Positions 1 through 8,497 are shown, counted from the stretch's first letter. The stretch is DNA of 64,000 nucleotides from DAOPJM01 sp035399665 (GCA_035399665.1 DAOPJM010000008.1:3232-67231); one strand, 5' to 3'. Made by a program: numbers and translations. Notes: a model not told the origin generated them from the letters alone.

Positions 1-578
1 AGGTTCAGTTTGTCAGAGTAAGCTCAAGAGACCCCGAGCCGCCTCCCGCGGGCTATGTCAAGGGTTCGGGCGGAATATTCCTTGATATGATGATTCATGA
101 TTTTGACATGGTGGGCTATCTCTCCGGACATAAGGTCGAGGAGGTCTACGCCAAGGGCGCGGTGCTTATCGACCCCGCCATAGGCGAAGCGGGCGACGTG
201 GATACCGCCACAGTCTCGCTGAGGCTTGACAACGGCGCGTTGGCGCTCATCGACAATTCCCGCAAGTCCGTCTATGGCTACGACCAGCGCGCAGAGGTGT
301 TCGGCTCAAAGGGCAGCGTCCAGAACGCGAACGACCTTCCCTCCACCGCCGTTATCTCCACCGTTGAGGGCGTTACCGCCGAAAAGCCGCTGTGGTTCTT
401 CCTACAACGCTATATGAGCTCCTATCAGGCGGAGGTGCGCTCCTTCATCGAGAGCATAGTCAACGACACGGACGTCGAGGTCGGCATAGCCGAGGGCAGG
501 GACTCCATAAGGCTGGCCCTTGCCTGCAAGAAGTCCATGGAGGAGAATCGCCCCGTCAAGTTGGACGAAATCCACTAA
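1..578 (+). CDS. iolG: Inositol 2-dehydrogenase-like oxidoreductase (5' truncated)
   Basis: This is the C-terminal part of a Gfo/Idh/MocA-family NAD-dependent dehydrogenase, open in frame from base 3 at the window edge. The N-terminal Rossmann domain lies outside the window. The visible part begins just before a GGIFLDMMIHDFDM stretch. In myo-inositol dehydrogenases this holds the catalytic Asp and His (D-x3-H), and it is followed by the beta-sheet substrate domain. IolG oxidises myo-inositol to 2-keto-inositol in the cytoplasm. The family fit is clear, but the exact sugar or inositol substrate is inferred from similarity, and no other iol gene is visible. A strong terminator follows at once, so this is the last gene of its transcript. 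No internal start is used: the ATG at base 87 falls inside the conserved region. Confidence 0.8.
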   Translation, partial: VQFVRVSSRDPEPPPAGYVKGSGGIFLDMMIHDFDMVGYLSGHKVEEVYAKGAVLIDPAIGEAGDVDTATVSLRLDNGALALIDNSRKSVYGYDQRAEVFGSKGSVQNANDLPSTAVISTVEGVTAEKPLWFFLQRYMSSYQAEVRSFIESIVNDTDVEVGIAEGRDSIRLALACKKSMEENRPVKLDEIH

Positions 579-600
579 AGAGCAAGAAAAAATATGCAAA

Positions 601-635
601 GCGCCGCGAAGGGAAAACCTTCACGGCGCTTTTTT
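601..635 (+). terminator. Intrinsic terminator after the iolG-like gene
   Basis: A near-perfect 12-bp stem (gcgccgcgaagg / ccttcacggcgc, one mismatch) closes a 5-base loop and is followed by six T residues. It ends the plus-strand transcript and separates it from the convergent DUF1015 gene, which stops 15 bases further on. Confidence 0.85.
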
Positions 636-649
636 GATGTTGACCTGTA

Positions 650-1972
650 TTACGGCTCGATAAGCCTGCACTCCATGTAGTAACGCTTTTCGTTGGCCTC
701 GCCCATGGAGAATGTCTTGCGCGGCAGAGCGCCGTCATAGACCACGGTGTCAAAGAACTCGCTCTTTTCCATGGCGGGGAGGGTGAAGCCCACGGCCTTG
801 TCCTCCGACGCGAGGCGCTCCACGACGTCCGCTCCGTGGATGTAGTCCACGCTCACGCCGCTGTTTTCGCGGATGAGCATGTCTATCGCGGCCTGAAGCG
901 TGCCGACCGCAAGCTGTTGACGCGGGGACGCGACTTCGATAACGCCCGTATGCCCCTTGTACACGAAGGGCAGCTTATGGCTTGCGCCGCCCTCGGGGGC
1001 GGAAAGCTTGCGGGTCTCGGTCACTGAGACGCCGCCGTTCTGCTCATTTAGGATGGCGGTCAGCTTCTTAATAGCCTTTGCGCCGTCCATACCGAACACA
1101 ACGCGGTGAATAGGCTCAAAGATTATGCCCTCGTCGTGAACGTTCTCAAGCTCGACCAAAGCCCACCTTGCGGGGTGGTTCTCGCGCTGCTTTGGCGTGA
1201 GCGTGGTCTTGATTTGCTCCCAGTTCGCCTTGGCGGTGGCAAAGCTGTGATTGCCGTCGCCCATGGCGTAGAGCAGGGGGGCCTTGTCGCCGTATTTGGC
1301 GGAGAACACCTCAGGGGACGCGATAACGCCAAGCGCGTCGATAACGCCCTGAATAAGCTCATCGTCCGAGACGAGCCAGCCCGTGATGTGGCCGCCGTCA
1401 AGCATAAGGTCGGTGTCGTACAGCTTCTCAAGCTCGCAGGCCTTGTCCATGAGCGGCTCAATCACGCTGCGTTTGGGGTCGTCAATCAGCACCAGGATGT
1501 GCGGAAGCTCGATGGGCGCGCCCTTGCGGATACGCAGTCTCGGCGGAATGCGCTCCACTATTGTGCCTTCGGAAGCCCTGATAAGCATCGTTGAACCCTT
1601 CGAGTAGTCGTAGCACTCCAAGTCAAGAGCCACGACAAGCCCAAGGCGGGTGTTGCCCGCGACGCTGCGCTTTACGAGTACAAAGCCCTGCTTGCGGGGC
1701 TTGAGTATGCCCTCGTCCATGTAGCGGCGCATATTGTTCCGTATGGCTTCGATGCGCTGCGCCTCGTCGGGCTTGTCCAAGAATGCCTCGGGAAGCATGA
1801 GATCGAGGGTGGAGGGGGCGTCCTTGATGTACTCGCGGGCTTTCTGCCAGTACTCGGGTTGGGATGTATATTGATCACAGGCAACCACGGCCCATTTGGA
1901 GAAATCCGCGTTGGCGTCCGGAAGCATCACTTCGGGGACGAGCAAACCGACGTTGTTCAAAAACTTCTGCAT
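650..1972 (-). CDS. DUF1015 family protein
   Basis: This 440-residue protein matches the DUF1015 family, known in many Clostridia and of unknown biochemical function. The start is the ATG at 1972, where conserved sequence (MQKFLNNVGLLVPE) begins; an earlier in-frame ATG would lie inside hpf. Only one base separates the hpf stop from this ATG, so the two are translationally coupled. No signal peptide or membrane segment is visible. A GDGNHSFATAK stretch near residue 235 is a recognisable conserved block of the family. The family is sometimes called a putative kinase or SpoOJ-like, but nothing in this sequence proves an activity. Confidence 0.85.
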   Translation of the reverse strand: MQKFLNNVGLLVPEVMLPDANADFSKWAVVACDQYTSQPEYWQKAREYIKDAPSTLDLMLPEAFLDKPDEAQRIEAIRNNMRRYMDEGILKPRKQGFVLVKRSVAGNTRLGLVVALDLECYDYSKGSTMLIRASEGTIVERIPPRLRIRKGAPIELPHILVLIDDPKRSVIEPLMDKACELEKLYDTDLMLDGGHITGWLVSDDELIQGVIDALGVIASPEVFSAKYGDKAPLLYAMGDGNHSFATAKANWEQIKTTLTPKQRENHPARWALVELENVHDEGIIFEPIHRVVFGMDGAKAIKKLTAILNEQNGGVSVTETRKLSAPEGGASHKLPFVYKGHTGVIEVASPRQQLAVGTLQAAIDMLIRENSGVSVDYIHGADVVERLASEDKAVGFTLPAMEKSEFFDTVVYDGALPRKTFSMGEANEKRYYMECRLIEP

Positions 1973-1973
1973 A

Positions 1974-2501
1974 CTATTTGACCGGCTCGATAAGGCCGTA
2001 ATTCCCATCCTTTCTTACATACAGTACATTGATTTGATTGGTTTCCGCGTTGCGGAATACGAAGAACGAGTGTCCCAGGAGTTCAAGCTGCATCATGGCT
2101 TCTTCCTCGCTCATGGGCTTGATGTCGAATTTCTTTACGCGGACAATGCGCGGCCCGTCGTAATCTTCGTCTTCGTCGATCTCGCCGGCAATGGTGCGAA
2201 TGCCTTCGCCGCGATGATCCTTTTCAAACTTGGTGCGGTGGCGAACGATCTGCTTTTCAAGCTTCGCCAATACGTTGTCGAATGAGGCGTACATGTCGTC
2301 GGATACTTCCTCGCCGCGAATGATCCTGCCCTCATAGGGTATGGTCACCTCGACGATGTGACGATTGCGCTCAACCGAAAGGGTTACTTGGGCTTCAACG
2401 TCTTCGGGGAAGTACTTGTCAAGCTTCGACAGTTTCTTTACCGCTACATCGCGCATGTAGCCGGATACTTCGAGATTCTTGCCGGAAATTGTGATACGCA
2501 T
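1974..2501 (-). CDS. hpf: Ribosome hibernation promoting factor, long form
   Basis: This 175-residue protein has an N-terminal S30AE/YfiA domain (about residues 1-100, MRITISGKNLEVSGYMRD...) and a C-terminal dimerisation domain (about 115-175, PRIVRVKKFDIKPMSEEEAMMQMEL-like). That two-domain layout is the long HPF of Gram-positive bacteria, which alone pairs 70S ribosomes into inactive 100S dimers in stationary phase. The start is the ATG at 2501, preceded by AAGGAG at a spacing of 8; the longer frame upstream has no ribosome site. A TATAAT box lies about 30 bases upstream, without a convincing -35. That would fit control by an alternative sigma factor, as known for the Bacillus homologue, but this is only inference. 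Confidence 0.95.
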   Translation of the reverse strand: MRITISGKNLEVSGYMRDVAVKKLSKLDKYFPEDVEAQVTLSVERNRHIVEVTIPYEGRIIRGEEVSDDMYASFDNVLAKLEKQIVRHRTKFEKDHRGEGIRTIAGEIDEDEDYDGPRIVRVKKFDIKPMSEEEAMMQLELLGHSFFVFRNAETNQINVLYVRKDGNYGLIEPVK

Positions 2502-3015
2502 ATGATTCACTCCTTCTTGCGCAGAAATTATAAGATCCCCTGCGCCAACTATATAATACCATATTGTGGGCCGCGATTCCATAGATATTTCAAAAATTCA
2601 TAACTAATCTTGCATTGGTTTTAAGCCGCCAAAGCCGTATGCCGTCCCCCCCCTTTCGTGTCATCCTGAGCGTTAGTCGAAGGATCTTGCCGCAAGCATA
2701 ACAGTCAATTCCCGCTCTCATCCAAACACCGACCCGAAACATAAGGTCAAAAAAGTCCTAAATTTCTTTCGGTTTTGCAATTCGTTCACTTTTAGAACAT
2801 CTTTATGACAACTTGACTTGTTATATTGTCTGTGGAAGTTGAAGAGACTTCCGAATCCCTCCTCCTTATGTATTTACCTCCCAAGTGAACAGCCCGCAGG
2901 TTCCCCCCACCTTTGCGGGCTGTTCCATTTTTGGCTAAACCTCGTCCCCCCAAAGCCCCTCGCCCCCCCGTGGGTCGAGGGGCTTTTCCGCGCGATAATA
3001 TAATTTTCGTATACG
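2502..3015. other. Intergenic region hpf-tnaA with two strong hairpins
   Basis: No convincing gene. It holds one solo arm of the dispersed repeat (2659-2690) and two GC-rich hairpins in tandem. The first pairs AACAGCCCGCA with TGCGGGCTGTT (2888-2925) and is followed by CCATTTTT. The second pairs AAGCCCCTCG with CGAGGGGCTT (2952-2985) and is followed by TTTCC. Both lie upstream of the tnaA promoter, so they are not part of its main leader. They may end a small transcript or insulate tnaA from upstream transcription. Confidence 0.5.
2659..2690 (+). repeat. Solo arm of the TGTCATCCTGAG repeat family
   Basis: One copy of the left arm (tgtcatcctgag...gaaggatcttg) stands alone between hpf and tnaA without a matching right arm. 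The same arm recurs at about 8.8, 9.0, 11.3, 27.5, 39.8, 44.8, 45.0 and 51.8 kb. Confidence 0.85.
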
Positions 3016-3044
3016 TTTCAAAACGCCGTGGTACATGTTATAAT
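3016..3044 (+). promoter_or_regulatory. Promoter of tnaA
   Basis: TTTCAA, 17-base spacer, TATAAT with an upstream TG (extended -10). It is placed so that transcription would begin about 25 bases before the tnaA start codon, after both upstream hairpins. Confidence 0.7.
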
Positions 3045-3074
3045 AAGGTAAATTTGATTTTACAGGAGGTCGCT

Positions 3075-4466
3075 ATGTCGAAAGCTTATGTCCCCGAACC
3101 GTTCCGCATCAAGATGGTGGAGCCGATAAAGATGCTCACCCGTGCTCAGCGCGAGGAGAAGATACGCCTTGCCCACTACAATGTGTTCAACCTTGCGGGC
3201 GAGGACTGTTTCATCGACCTGTTGACCGACTCCGGCACCAACGCCATGTCCGACGCGCAATGGGCGGGCATAATGCACGGCGACGAGGCCTACGCGGGAG
3301 CCAAGAGCTACTACAAGCTTTGCGCGGCGGGGCGTGACATCTTCGGATATGAGTATATTCAGCCGGTGCATCAGGGCCGAGCCGCCGAGAAGGTTCTGTT
3401 CCCACTGTTTTTGGGCAAGGGCAAGTTCGCCATCTCCAATATGTTTTTCGACACTACGCGGGCGCATGTGGAGCTTGCGGGAGCGCGTGCGATAGACTGC
3501 GTATGCGAGGCGGCCAAGGACCCGTCACACAGGGCGCCGTTTAAGGGCAACATGGATGTGGAGAAGCTTGAAAGGCTCATCCTTGAAAAGGGCGCGGATA
3601 ACGTAGGTCTTGTGGTCATGACCATCACCAACAATTCGGCGGGCGGCCAGCCGGTGTCGCTTGCCAACATGCGCGAGGTCTCCAAGGTTTGTAAAAAGTA
3701 TGGCATACCCCTTGACATAGACGCGGCGCGCTTTGCCGAGAACGCCTATTTCATCAAGCGTGACGAGGCACAGTGCCGCGACCTGTCCATAAACGAGATA
3801 ATCAGGGAGGTATTCGCCTGCGCCGATATGTTCACCATGAGCGCGAAGAAGGACGCCATCCTCAACATCGGCGGACTTATCGGGGTCAAGGACGGCTCCT
3901 CACCCGTGATAGCGGGAATCAAGGCCAACTGCATAAGCTATGAGGGCTTTTTCACCTACGGCGGACTTGCCGGCCGCGACCTTGAGGCCATGGCGATAGG
4001 CTTGTACGAGGGCATAGGCGAGGATTATCTGAAGTATCGCATAGGACAGATGGAGTACCTTGCCTCGCAGTTGGACGACGCGGGCATAGCTTATCAGGCG
4101 CCCGTGGGTGGCCATGGGATATTCGTGGACGCAAGGGCGATGCTGCCGCATATACCGTATTATGAGTTCCCCGCTCAAACCCTTGCGATAGAGCTGTACA
4201 AGGAAGCGGGGATTAGGAGCTGTGACATAGGCTCGTACATGCTGGGCAACGACCCCGACACGGGCGAGCAGCTAAAGAGCGAGTTCGAGTTCACGCGGCT
4301 TGCGATTCCAAGGCGCGTGTATACGCAGTCACATCTTGACCTCATAGCGCAGGCGCTGATAAATGTAAAGGACAAGGCCAAGGACATAAAGCACGGCTAC
4401 CGCATCACATGGGAGCCGCCCGTACTCAGGCATTTCCAAGCGAGCCTTGAGCCGATAGACGAATAG
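3075..4466 (+). CDS. tnaA: Tryptophanase (L-tryptophan indole-lyase)
   Basis: This 463-residue PLP enzyme cleaves tryptophan to indole, pyruvate and ammonia. It belongs to the beta-eliminating lyase family with tyrosine phenol-lyase. Two positions favour tryptophanase. The NMFFDTT segment has Asp where phenol-lyases have Thr (Asp137 of E. coli TnaA). The C-terminal VLRHF has His where phenol-lyases have Phe (His463 of E. coli TnaA). The SAKKDA motif carries the PLP lysine, and IPRRVYTQ holds the substrate carboxylate Arg. The start at 3075 follows AGGAGGT at a spacing of 5; a longer frame upstream has no such site. It stands alone, with no tnaB permease and no recognisable tnaC leader peptide. 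Indole production is therefore predicted. Confidence 0.93.
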   Translation: MSKAYVPEPFRIKMVEPIKMLTRAQREEKIRLAHYNVFNLAGEDCFIDLLTDSGTNAMSDAQWAGIMHGDEAYAGAKSYYKLCAAGRDIFGYEYIQPVHQGRAAEKVLFPLFLGKGKFAISNMFFDTTRAHVELAGARAIDCVCEAAKDPSHRAPFKGNMDVEKLERLILEKGADNVGLVVMTITNNSAGGQPVSLANMREVSKVCKKYGIPLDIDAARFAENAYFIKRDEAQCRDLSINEIIREVFACADMFTMSAKKDAILNIGGLIGVKDGSSPVIAGIKANCISYEGFFTYGGLAGRDLEAMAIGLYEGIGEDYLKYRIGQMEYLASQLDDAGIAYQAPVGGHGIFVDARAMLPHIPYYEFPAQTLAIELYKEAGIRSCDIGSYMLGNDPDTGEQLKSEFEFTRLAIPRRVYTQSHLDLIAQALINVKDKAKDIKHGYRITWEPPVLRHFQASLEPIDE

Positions 4467-4565
4467 CACCATACCAAGGCTTTTAATCTCGCCGCAAATA
4501 CCGCCCGACACAGGGCGATTTGGGGCGAGACGGAGCCTGTCGGAAAGCAGAGGGGGAAAATGAAG

Positions 4566-4610
4566 GCGAGCGCAGGAGCCGGGGGGGCTTTTGCCGCTCG
4601 TTTTCGTTTT
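4566..4610 (+). terminator. Probable tnaA terminator
   Basis: A branched stem (GCGAGCG...CGCTCG outer, AGCC/GGCT inner) is followed by TTTTCGTTTT about 100 bases after the tnaA stop. Confidence 0.5.
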
Positions 4611-4726
4611 CTCGGAAAAACCCACCCGCACACAACATGGTTTCGTTCTAATCAGAAAGAATTTTAACACGGCGATGCGCCGCTATATAATGTAAGCCGA
4701 CGCACGCGCACTTGATTAAAGTATGG

Positions 4727-4826
4727 NNNNNNNNNNNNNNNNNNNNNNNNNNNNNNNNNNNNNNNNNNNNNNNNNNNNNNNNNNNNNNNNNNNNNNNNNN
4801 NNNNNNNNNNNNNNNNNNNNNNNNNN
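4727..4826. other. Assembly gap of 100 N flanked by a duplicated 55-mer
   Basis: Bases 4672-4726 and 4827-4881 are identical over 55 bases. This is expected when two contigs that overlap by one k-mer are scaffolded instead of merged, so the true gap may be absent. Confidence 0.9.
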
Positions 4827-5106
4827 GCGATGCGCCGCTATATAATGTAAGCCGACGCACGCGCACTTGATTAAAGTATGGATGAACCTCACCCAAAAAG
4901 GATAAGTTTGTGGACAATTCGGATGTTCGCTTGCAAATTGCACTTTGACGGTTTATAGTGTTTTTATGGGGGATATCAATATGCCTTTGATTTATTAGCA
5001 CCGCGGGGAATCCGCAAATAAGGCTTTGGTCTATATGAACGATTTGGCTTTTGCGGACGGACTTTTCGGCGTTATCGCACTGATAATACTGATATCGCGG
5101 CCGTAG

Positions 5107-5246
5107 AAACCAACCGCAGGCGGGACGGCAGCCGTAGAATACTATCTCTCCGAGCCTGTGGTTAGGGATGAGGCAAAGGGCTCGGCGCCGCTTCTGATGG
5201 CGTATGCGGAGCTGCATATGACGGATACAAGGAGGGCGAAAGCATG
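5107..5246 (+). pseudogene. C-terminal fragment of an unrecognised gene
   Basis: An open frame without a start runs from a stop codon at 5104 to a TGA that overlaps the ATG of the esterase gene (ATGA). It reads AAVEYYLSEPVVRDEAKG and so on, ending MTDTRRAKA. The stop-start overlap is typical of coupled genes, so this looks like the remaining end of an upstream operon member whose front has been lost. No family was recognised. It could also be a chance frame. Confidence 0.3.
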
Positions 5247-5996
5247 ACGATAACGATACCGATAGGCGACGCGGAGCTTGAATATACGCCCACAGAGGGC
5301 AAGGCGGCCGTGATAATCTGCCCGGGCGGCGGGTATAATCACCTCAGTCATCGCGAGGGCGGGCCGGTGGCAAGGCGCTTTAACGAGGAGGGCTTCTTTG
5401 CCGCCGTGCTCAGGTACAGCGTCATACCCGAGGAGCTGAAGCTAAAGCCCCTAAAGCAGCTTGCTTGGGCGGTGCGCTATGTGAAGGGTCTCGGCTTTGA
5501 TCGGGTTTTTGTAATGGGCTTTTCGGCGGGGGCGCACCTTGCAGGCTCGTTCGGGGCGCATTGGAACGACGCCGAGCTGTTTACGGAGGATGAGCTTGCG
5601 GCACAGCGGCCATTGGGTCAGATACTCTGCTATCCCGTGGTCAGCGCGGGGCGGTACGGACACAAGGAGAGCATGACGAATCTCACGGGCGGCGACGAGG
5701 GCTTGGCGGAGTACTTCTCACTTGAGAACCAAATTACCACAAGTACCCCGCCAACCTTCATGTGGCACAGCGGGTCGGATATGCTTGTGCCTGTCGAGAA
5801 CAGTCTGATGCTTTACGCGGCGCTGAGGGCGGCGGGGGTCGAAGCGGAGCTGCATATCTTTCCCTACGGCGAGCACGGGCTTTCGCTTGCGACGCCCGAG
5901 GTGGAGCAGGTCGAAAAGAATCGCTTTGCCGACGCGCACCTTGCCGAGTGGTTCACCCTGTGCTTGTCGTGGATGGGACATATCCTGAAGGACTGA
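5244..5996 (+). CDS. Alpha/beta hydrolase, acetyl-esterase type
   Basis: This 250-residue protein has the alpha/beta hydrolase fold of the BD-FAE/Aes-like esterases, which remove acetyl or feruloyl groups from small or polysaccharide substrates. Visible elements are the oxyanion-hole motif PGGGY near residue 30, the nucleophile elbow GFSAG near 91, the acidic residue in HSGSDMLVP near 175 and the His in GEHGLS near 213. No signal peptide is seen, so it should act in the cytoplasm. The ATG at 5244 follows AAGGAGGG at a spacing of 7. The true substrate cannot be read from the sequence. Confidence 0.85.
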   Translation: MTITIPIGDAELEYTPTEGKAAVIICPGGGYNHLSHREGGPVARRFNEEGFFAAVLRYSVIPEELKLKPLKQLAWAVRYVKGLGFDRVFVMGFSAGAHLAGSFGAHWNDAELFTEDELAAQRPLGQILCYPVVSAGRYGHKESMTNLTGGDEGLAEYFSLENQITTSTPPTFMWHSGSDMLVPVENSLMLYAALRAAGVEAELHIFPYGEHGLSLATPEVEQVEKNRFADAHLAEWFTLCLSWMGHILKD

Positions 5997-6022
5997 ATAC
6001 TATAAACATCAGTAAAACCATA

Positions 6023-6059
6023 CAAAAACGGCCGAGCTTTCAAAAAAGCCCGACCGTTG
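6023..6059 (-). terminator. Terminator of the signal peptidase operon
   Basis: Read on the minus strand, AACGGTCGGGCTTT pairs with its partner through two G-U wobbles and is followed by TTTTTGT. The same pairs are mismatches on the plus strand, which assigns it mainly to lepB, though it also lies just after the esterase gene. Confidence 0.7.
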
Positions 6060-6079
6060 TTTTCACCTGATGTTATATA

Positions 6080-6682
6080 CTATCCGAAGCTGAAGAAGCA
6101 GGGGCGGTTTAGGCGTATGCGCACCGTTCCCATGATATACGCGTAGGGGATGCAGCCTATGCTCTCGTCGCGGCTGTCGTTGCCGTAAAGCCTGTCGTCC
6201 GAAAGCACGAACACGCAGCCATCGGGAACGACTGTCGTATCCATATCGTAATTGGCGTTGACGACATAGTCGGTCTCGCTCAGGATATACCTCCCGTCTA
6301 TGCACACCGCGCCGTCCGTTATAGTCACGCTCTCGCCGGGCAGGGCTATAATGCGCTTAATCAGCACCTCGCGGGTGAGGGGGTGTCGAAAAACCACTAT
6401 ATCCGAGCGTTCGGGTATGCTCAAAAACTTGCTTATGCGGCTGTACATGACGGTTTCGCCGGAGCGCAGGGTGGGCGACATGGAATCGCTCTTGATGATG
6501 AGCGGGGAAAGCCATACCAAAAACAAAAACAACACCATCGCCGCGCCCACCAAGACGGACATCATCCATCTCAGCAGCTCATGGCGTTTGTGCTGCTTTC
6601 TGAAACGCTCCATGCGGTACATGGGTTTGTTCGGAGATTCCTGAGCGAAATCCGCCGCCCTGCCGTCCGCGTCAGACGCCAT
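6080..6682 (-). CDS. lepB: Signal peptidase I (second copy)
   Basis: This 200-residue type I signal peptidase of the Gram-positive type has one membrane anchor (about residues 39-63). The catalytic Ser is in SDSMSPTL (about 69-71) and the catalytic Lys in IKRIIALPGE (about 108). The usual box E GDNRxxSxDSR is altered to SDDRLYGNDSRD. Its start overlaps the end of the upstream lepB by 11 bases. The N-terminus before the anchor is longer than usual (about 38 residues, hydrophilic). It would cleave exported precursors at the outer face of the membrane. A nearby MYRMERF could be an alternative start. Confidence 0.92.
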   Translation of the reverse strand: MASDADGRAADFAQESPNKPMYRMERFRKQHKRHELLRWMMSVLVGAAMVLFLFLVWLSPLIIKSDSMSPTLRSGETVMYSRISKFLSIPERSDIVVFRHPLTREVLIKRIIALPGESVTITDGAVCIDGRYILSETDYVVNANYDMDTTVVPDGCVFVLSDDRLYGNDSRDESIGCIPYAYIMGTVRIRLNRPCFFSFG

Positions 6683-7319
6683 AATCCACTCCGTGAAGCA
6701 TCTTGGCTCTGATTATAGGCAGTATCACCATACGCGCCCGACCCAGAACGCGCTCTAAGGGTATGAAGCCAACATCGGCGCTTCGGCTGTCGGAGCTTAC
6801 GGAGCGGTTGTCGCCCATGACCATGACATAGCCTTGGGGTACGACAAACTCGCCCTGTGAGGCGAAGGTCAAGGCGTCCTCGTCCAGGTAGTATTCGTCC
6901 AAAGCGACCCCGTTGACCGAGACCTTCCCGCCGCCTATCGCGACGACGTCCCCGGGGCAGCCGATAACGCGCTTGACGCAGGAGTTCTTTTCCTCATAGG
7001 AGTGATACTTTTCGTAGTATTCATCGGGGTAATAGCATATCACAATGTCGCCCCTGTCGGGGGTTGAAACGGTGTAGCTCAGCTTCTCCACAAGCATATA
7101 GTCGCCGCCTAAGAGGGTGGACTCCATGGACGAGCCTTTGACCTTGACAGGCTCGGCCACGACCTCGCGTATGGCGAATGCAAAAACAAGCACCGCGACA
7201 ATGCAGATGAACAGATCGAGGTTGCGCCACCTTGCGCCGCCTTCGAGGTGTTCATTACGCTTGTCCAGCTTGTGCCGAATCGCTTTGAATTCCTTTTTGT
7301 CCAAGTCCTTGTACGTCAT
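6672..7319 (-). CDS. lepB: Signal peptidase I (first copy)
   Basis: This 215-residue type I signal peptidase has one N-terminal membrane anchor (about residues 33-52). The catalytic Ser is in GSSMESTL, the Lys in VKRVIGCPGD, and box E is a canonical GDNRSVSSDSR. It lies in a minus-strand operon: hydrolase, DUF951, lepB, lepB. The canonical box E makes this the more conventional of the two tandem copies, and the divergent downstream copy may have a different substrate preference. Confidence 0.95.
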   Translation of the reverse strand: MTYKDLDKKEFKAIRHKLDKRNEHLEGGARWRNLDLFICIVAVLVFAFAIREVVAEPVKVKGSSMESTLLGGDYMLVEKLSYTVSTPDRGDIVICYYPDEYYEKYHSYEEKNSCVKRVIGCPGDVVAIGGGKVSVNGVALDEYYLDEDALTFASQGEFVVPQGYVMVMGDNRSVSSDSRSADVGFIPLERVLGRARMVILPIIRAKMLHGVDYGV

Positions 7320-7353
7320 ATTACTTTTTCGCTAATGCCCTCAACCGTCATGC

Positions 7354-7563
7354 CTAATCCTTTGTCTCGGTCGTACGCGCCTTGCTTGTGAGCTTCTTGG
7401 CGGAGCGCAGAAAATCGAGCCTGTCCAACATAATAAGTCTGCCGCACTTGACGCAGCGCAGCTTAATATCCGCGCCTGTTCGGGTGATAATCCACTCGTT
7501 GCCCCCGCAGGCGTGCGGCTTTTTCATCATTACGCAGTCGCCGACCTCAAAGCCCTCAAGCAT
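7354..7563 (-). CDS. DUF951 family small protein
   Basis: This 69-residue protein matches DUF951: VGDxVxMKKPHACGGNEW, then GADIKLRCVKCGR. Three cysteines plus the His of KPH could bind a metal. Function is unknown. The family is widespread in Bacillota and in other genomes often lies beside ychF or mechanosensitive channel genes. Its ATG overlaps the hydrolase stop by 8 bases. Confidence 0.85.
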   Translation of the reverse strand: MLEGFEVGDCVMMKKPHACGGNEWIITRTGADIKLRCVKCGRLIMLDRLDFLRSAKKLTSKARTTETKD

Positions 7564-8446
7564 CGCTGTCGCCCTCGTAGTCGATATATCGTGTCACGAT
7601 GTCCGAAATCAGCGCGGGCTTCTCCTCATGCACCAAATGCCCGCCGCTTCTTACCGCGTAGTACACGCCGTGCGCAAGGGAGGGACGGAGCTTTTCCATG
7701 TCGGATATGGGACGCCACCTGTCCTCGCCGCCCCAGAGCACCAGCACCTCGCCCTTGAGCTTCTTTGCGGCAAAGAGAGCGTATTCCTCGTCAAAATTGC
7801 GAAGGGAATACATAATGGCTTGGCGTGAAGCGAAGTCGTCGCAGGTATCGAAGTACTGCTCGGCGACAAGCTTGTCGCAAATGGTGGAATCAAGATAGCA
7901 GGTCTTGAGCTGCTTTACAAAGTAGGCCTTGCTGTAACTCTCGCGGACGAAGGGGCCGATGAAGGGCTTCTCCATATTGCGCAGCTTGCGCGGCATATTG
8001 CGGGTCACGCCGCCGGGCGTGACGGTGATGAGCTTGAAGAAGCTTTCGGGGCGTTTCGTGGCGGCAAGCAGCATCCAAAGCGCGCCGAAGGAAAAGCCCA
8101 TGGCGTGAGTCTCCGAAATCCCGATGGCGTCCAAGAACATCAAAAGGCAGTCGGCCATTTCATCCATGCTGTAATTGAGGCTGATGGGACGATCGGAGTG
8201 ACCAAAGCCGGGCCAGTCGAAGGCTATTACGCGGTAATGCTTGGAAAGCTCCGGAATGAGATCGCGGTAGGTGTACATGGATTGGGCGATGGAATGGCAG
8301 AGCAGGAGCGGTTCGCCCTCTCCCGCCATATAGCAGTGGATTTTACACTTTTCCGGCTTCGAGCCGTTTCGCATGGGAAAGCCGGGCAGCGATATCGTGA
8401 CGAAATCGCCAACAAGCTCCGAGTTTGCAAACGCTTTATTCTCCAT
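7556..8446 (-). CDS. Alpha/beta hydrolase
   Basis: This 296-residue cytoplasmic alpha/beta hydrolase has the HSIAQS oxyanion region (about 52), the FDWPGFGHSD motif typical of the epoxide hydrolase/haloalkane dehalogenase-like group (about 80), a nucleophile in GFSFGA (about 117), and a C-terminal GGHLVHEE His. The start is taken at 8446, after GGAGAGG; the earlier ATG at 8497 has no ribosome site. It is first in the operon with DUF951 and the signal peptidases. The substrate is unknown. Confidence 0.85.
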   Translation of the reverse strand: MENKAFANSELVGDFVTISLPGFPMRNGSKPEKCKIHCYMAGEGEPLLLCHSIAQSMYTYRDLIPELSKHYRVIAFDWPGFGHSDRPISLNYSMDEMADCLLMFLDAIGISETHAMGFSFGALWMLLAATKRPESFFKLITVTPGGVTRNMPRKLRNMEKPFIGPFVRESYSKAYFVKQLKTCYLDSTICDKLVAEQYFDTCDDFASRQAIMYSLRNFDEEYALFAAKKLKGEVLVLWGGEDRWRPISDMEKLRPSLAHGVYYAVRSGGHLVHEEKPALISDIVTRYIDYEGDSDA

Positions 8447-8468
8447 TGACCCACCTCTCCTTTTAAGT

Positions 8469-8497
8469 AGTTTACAGCCAATCACACGGATATGCAA
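8469..8497 (-). promoter_or_regulatory. Candidate promoter of the hydrolase-lepB operon
   Basis: On the minus strand, TTGCAT (8497-8492), a 17-base spacer and TAAACT (8474-8469) lie about 20 bases before the start codon. Confidence 0.45.

Larger units (their letters stand above)
4467..5106. other. Intergenic region with assembly gap
   Basis: No intact gene. It contains an imperfect long hairpin (4488-4529: CTCGCC/GGCGAG outer and CAAAT/ATTTG inner stems), a terminator-like hairpin, and the first 100-N gap with identical 55-mers on both sides. The sequence after the gap shows only short frames with stop codons. Confidence 0.6.

Noticed and set aside
2818..3003. Short ORF upstream of tnaA containing Trp codons, as a possible tnaC-like leader peptide
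   Set aside because: It begins with TTG without a ribosome site, runs through both GC-rich hairpins, shows no WFxxxxxxxxxP-type pattern, and lies upstream of the best tnaA promoter.
3075..4466. Tyrosine phenol-lyase as the identity of the beta-eliminating lyase
   Set aside because: The phenol-lyase Thr and Phe positions are Asp (FFDTT) and His (LRHF), matching tryptophanase.
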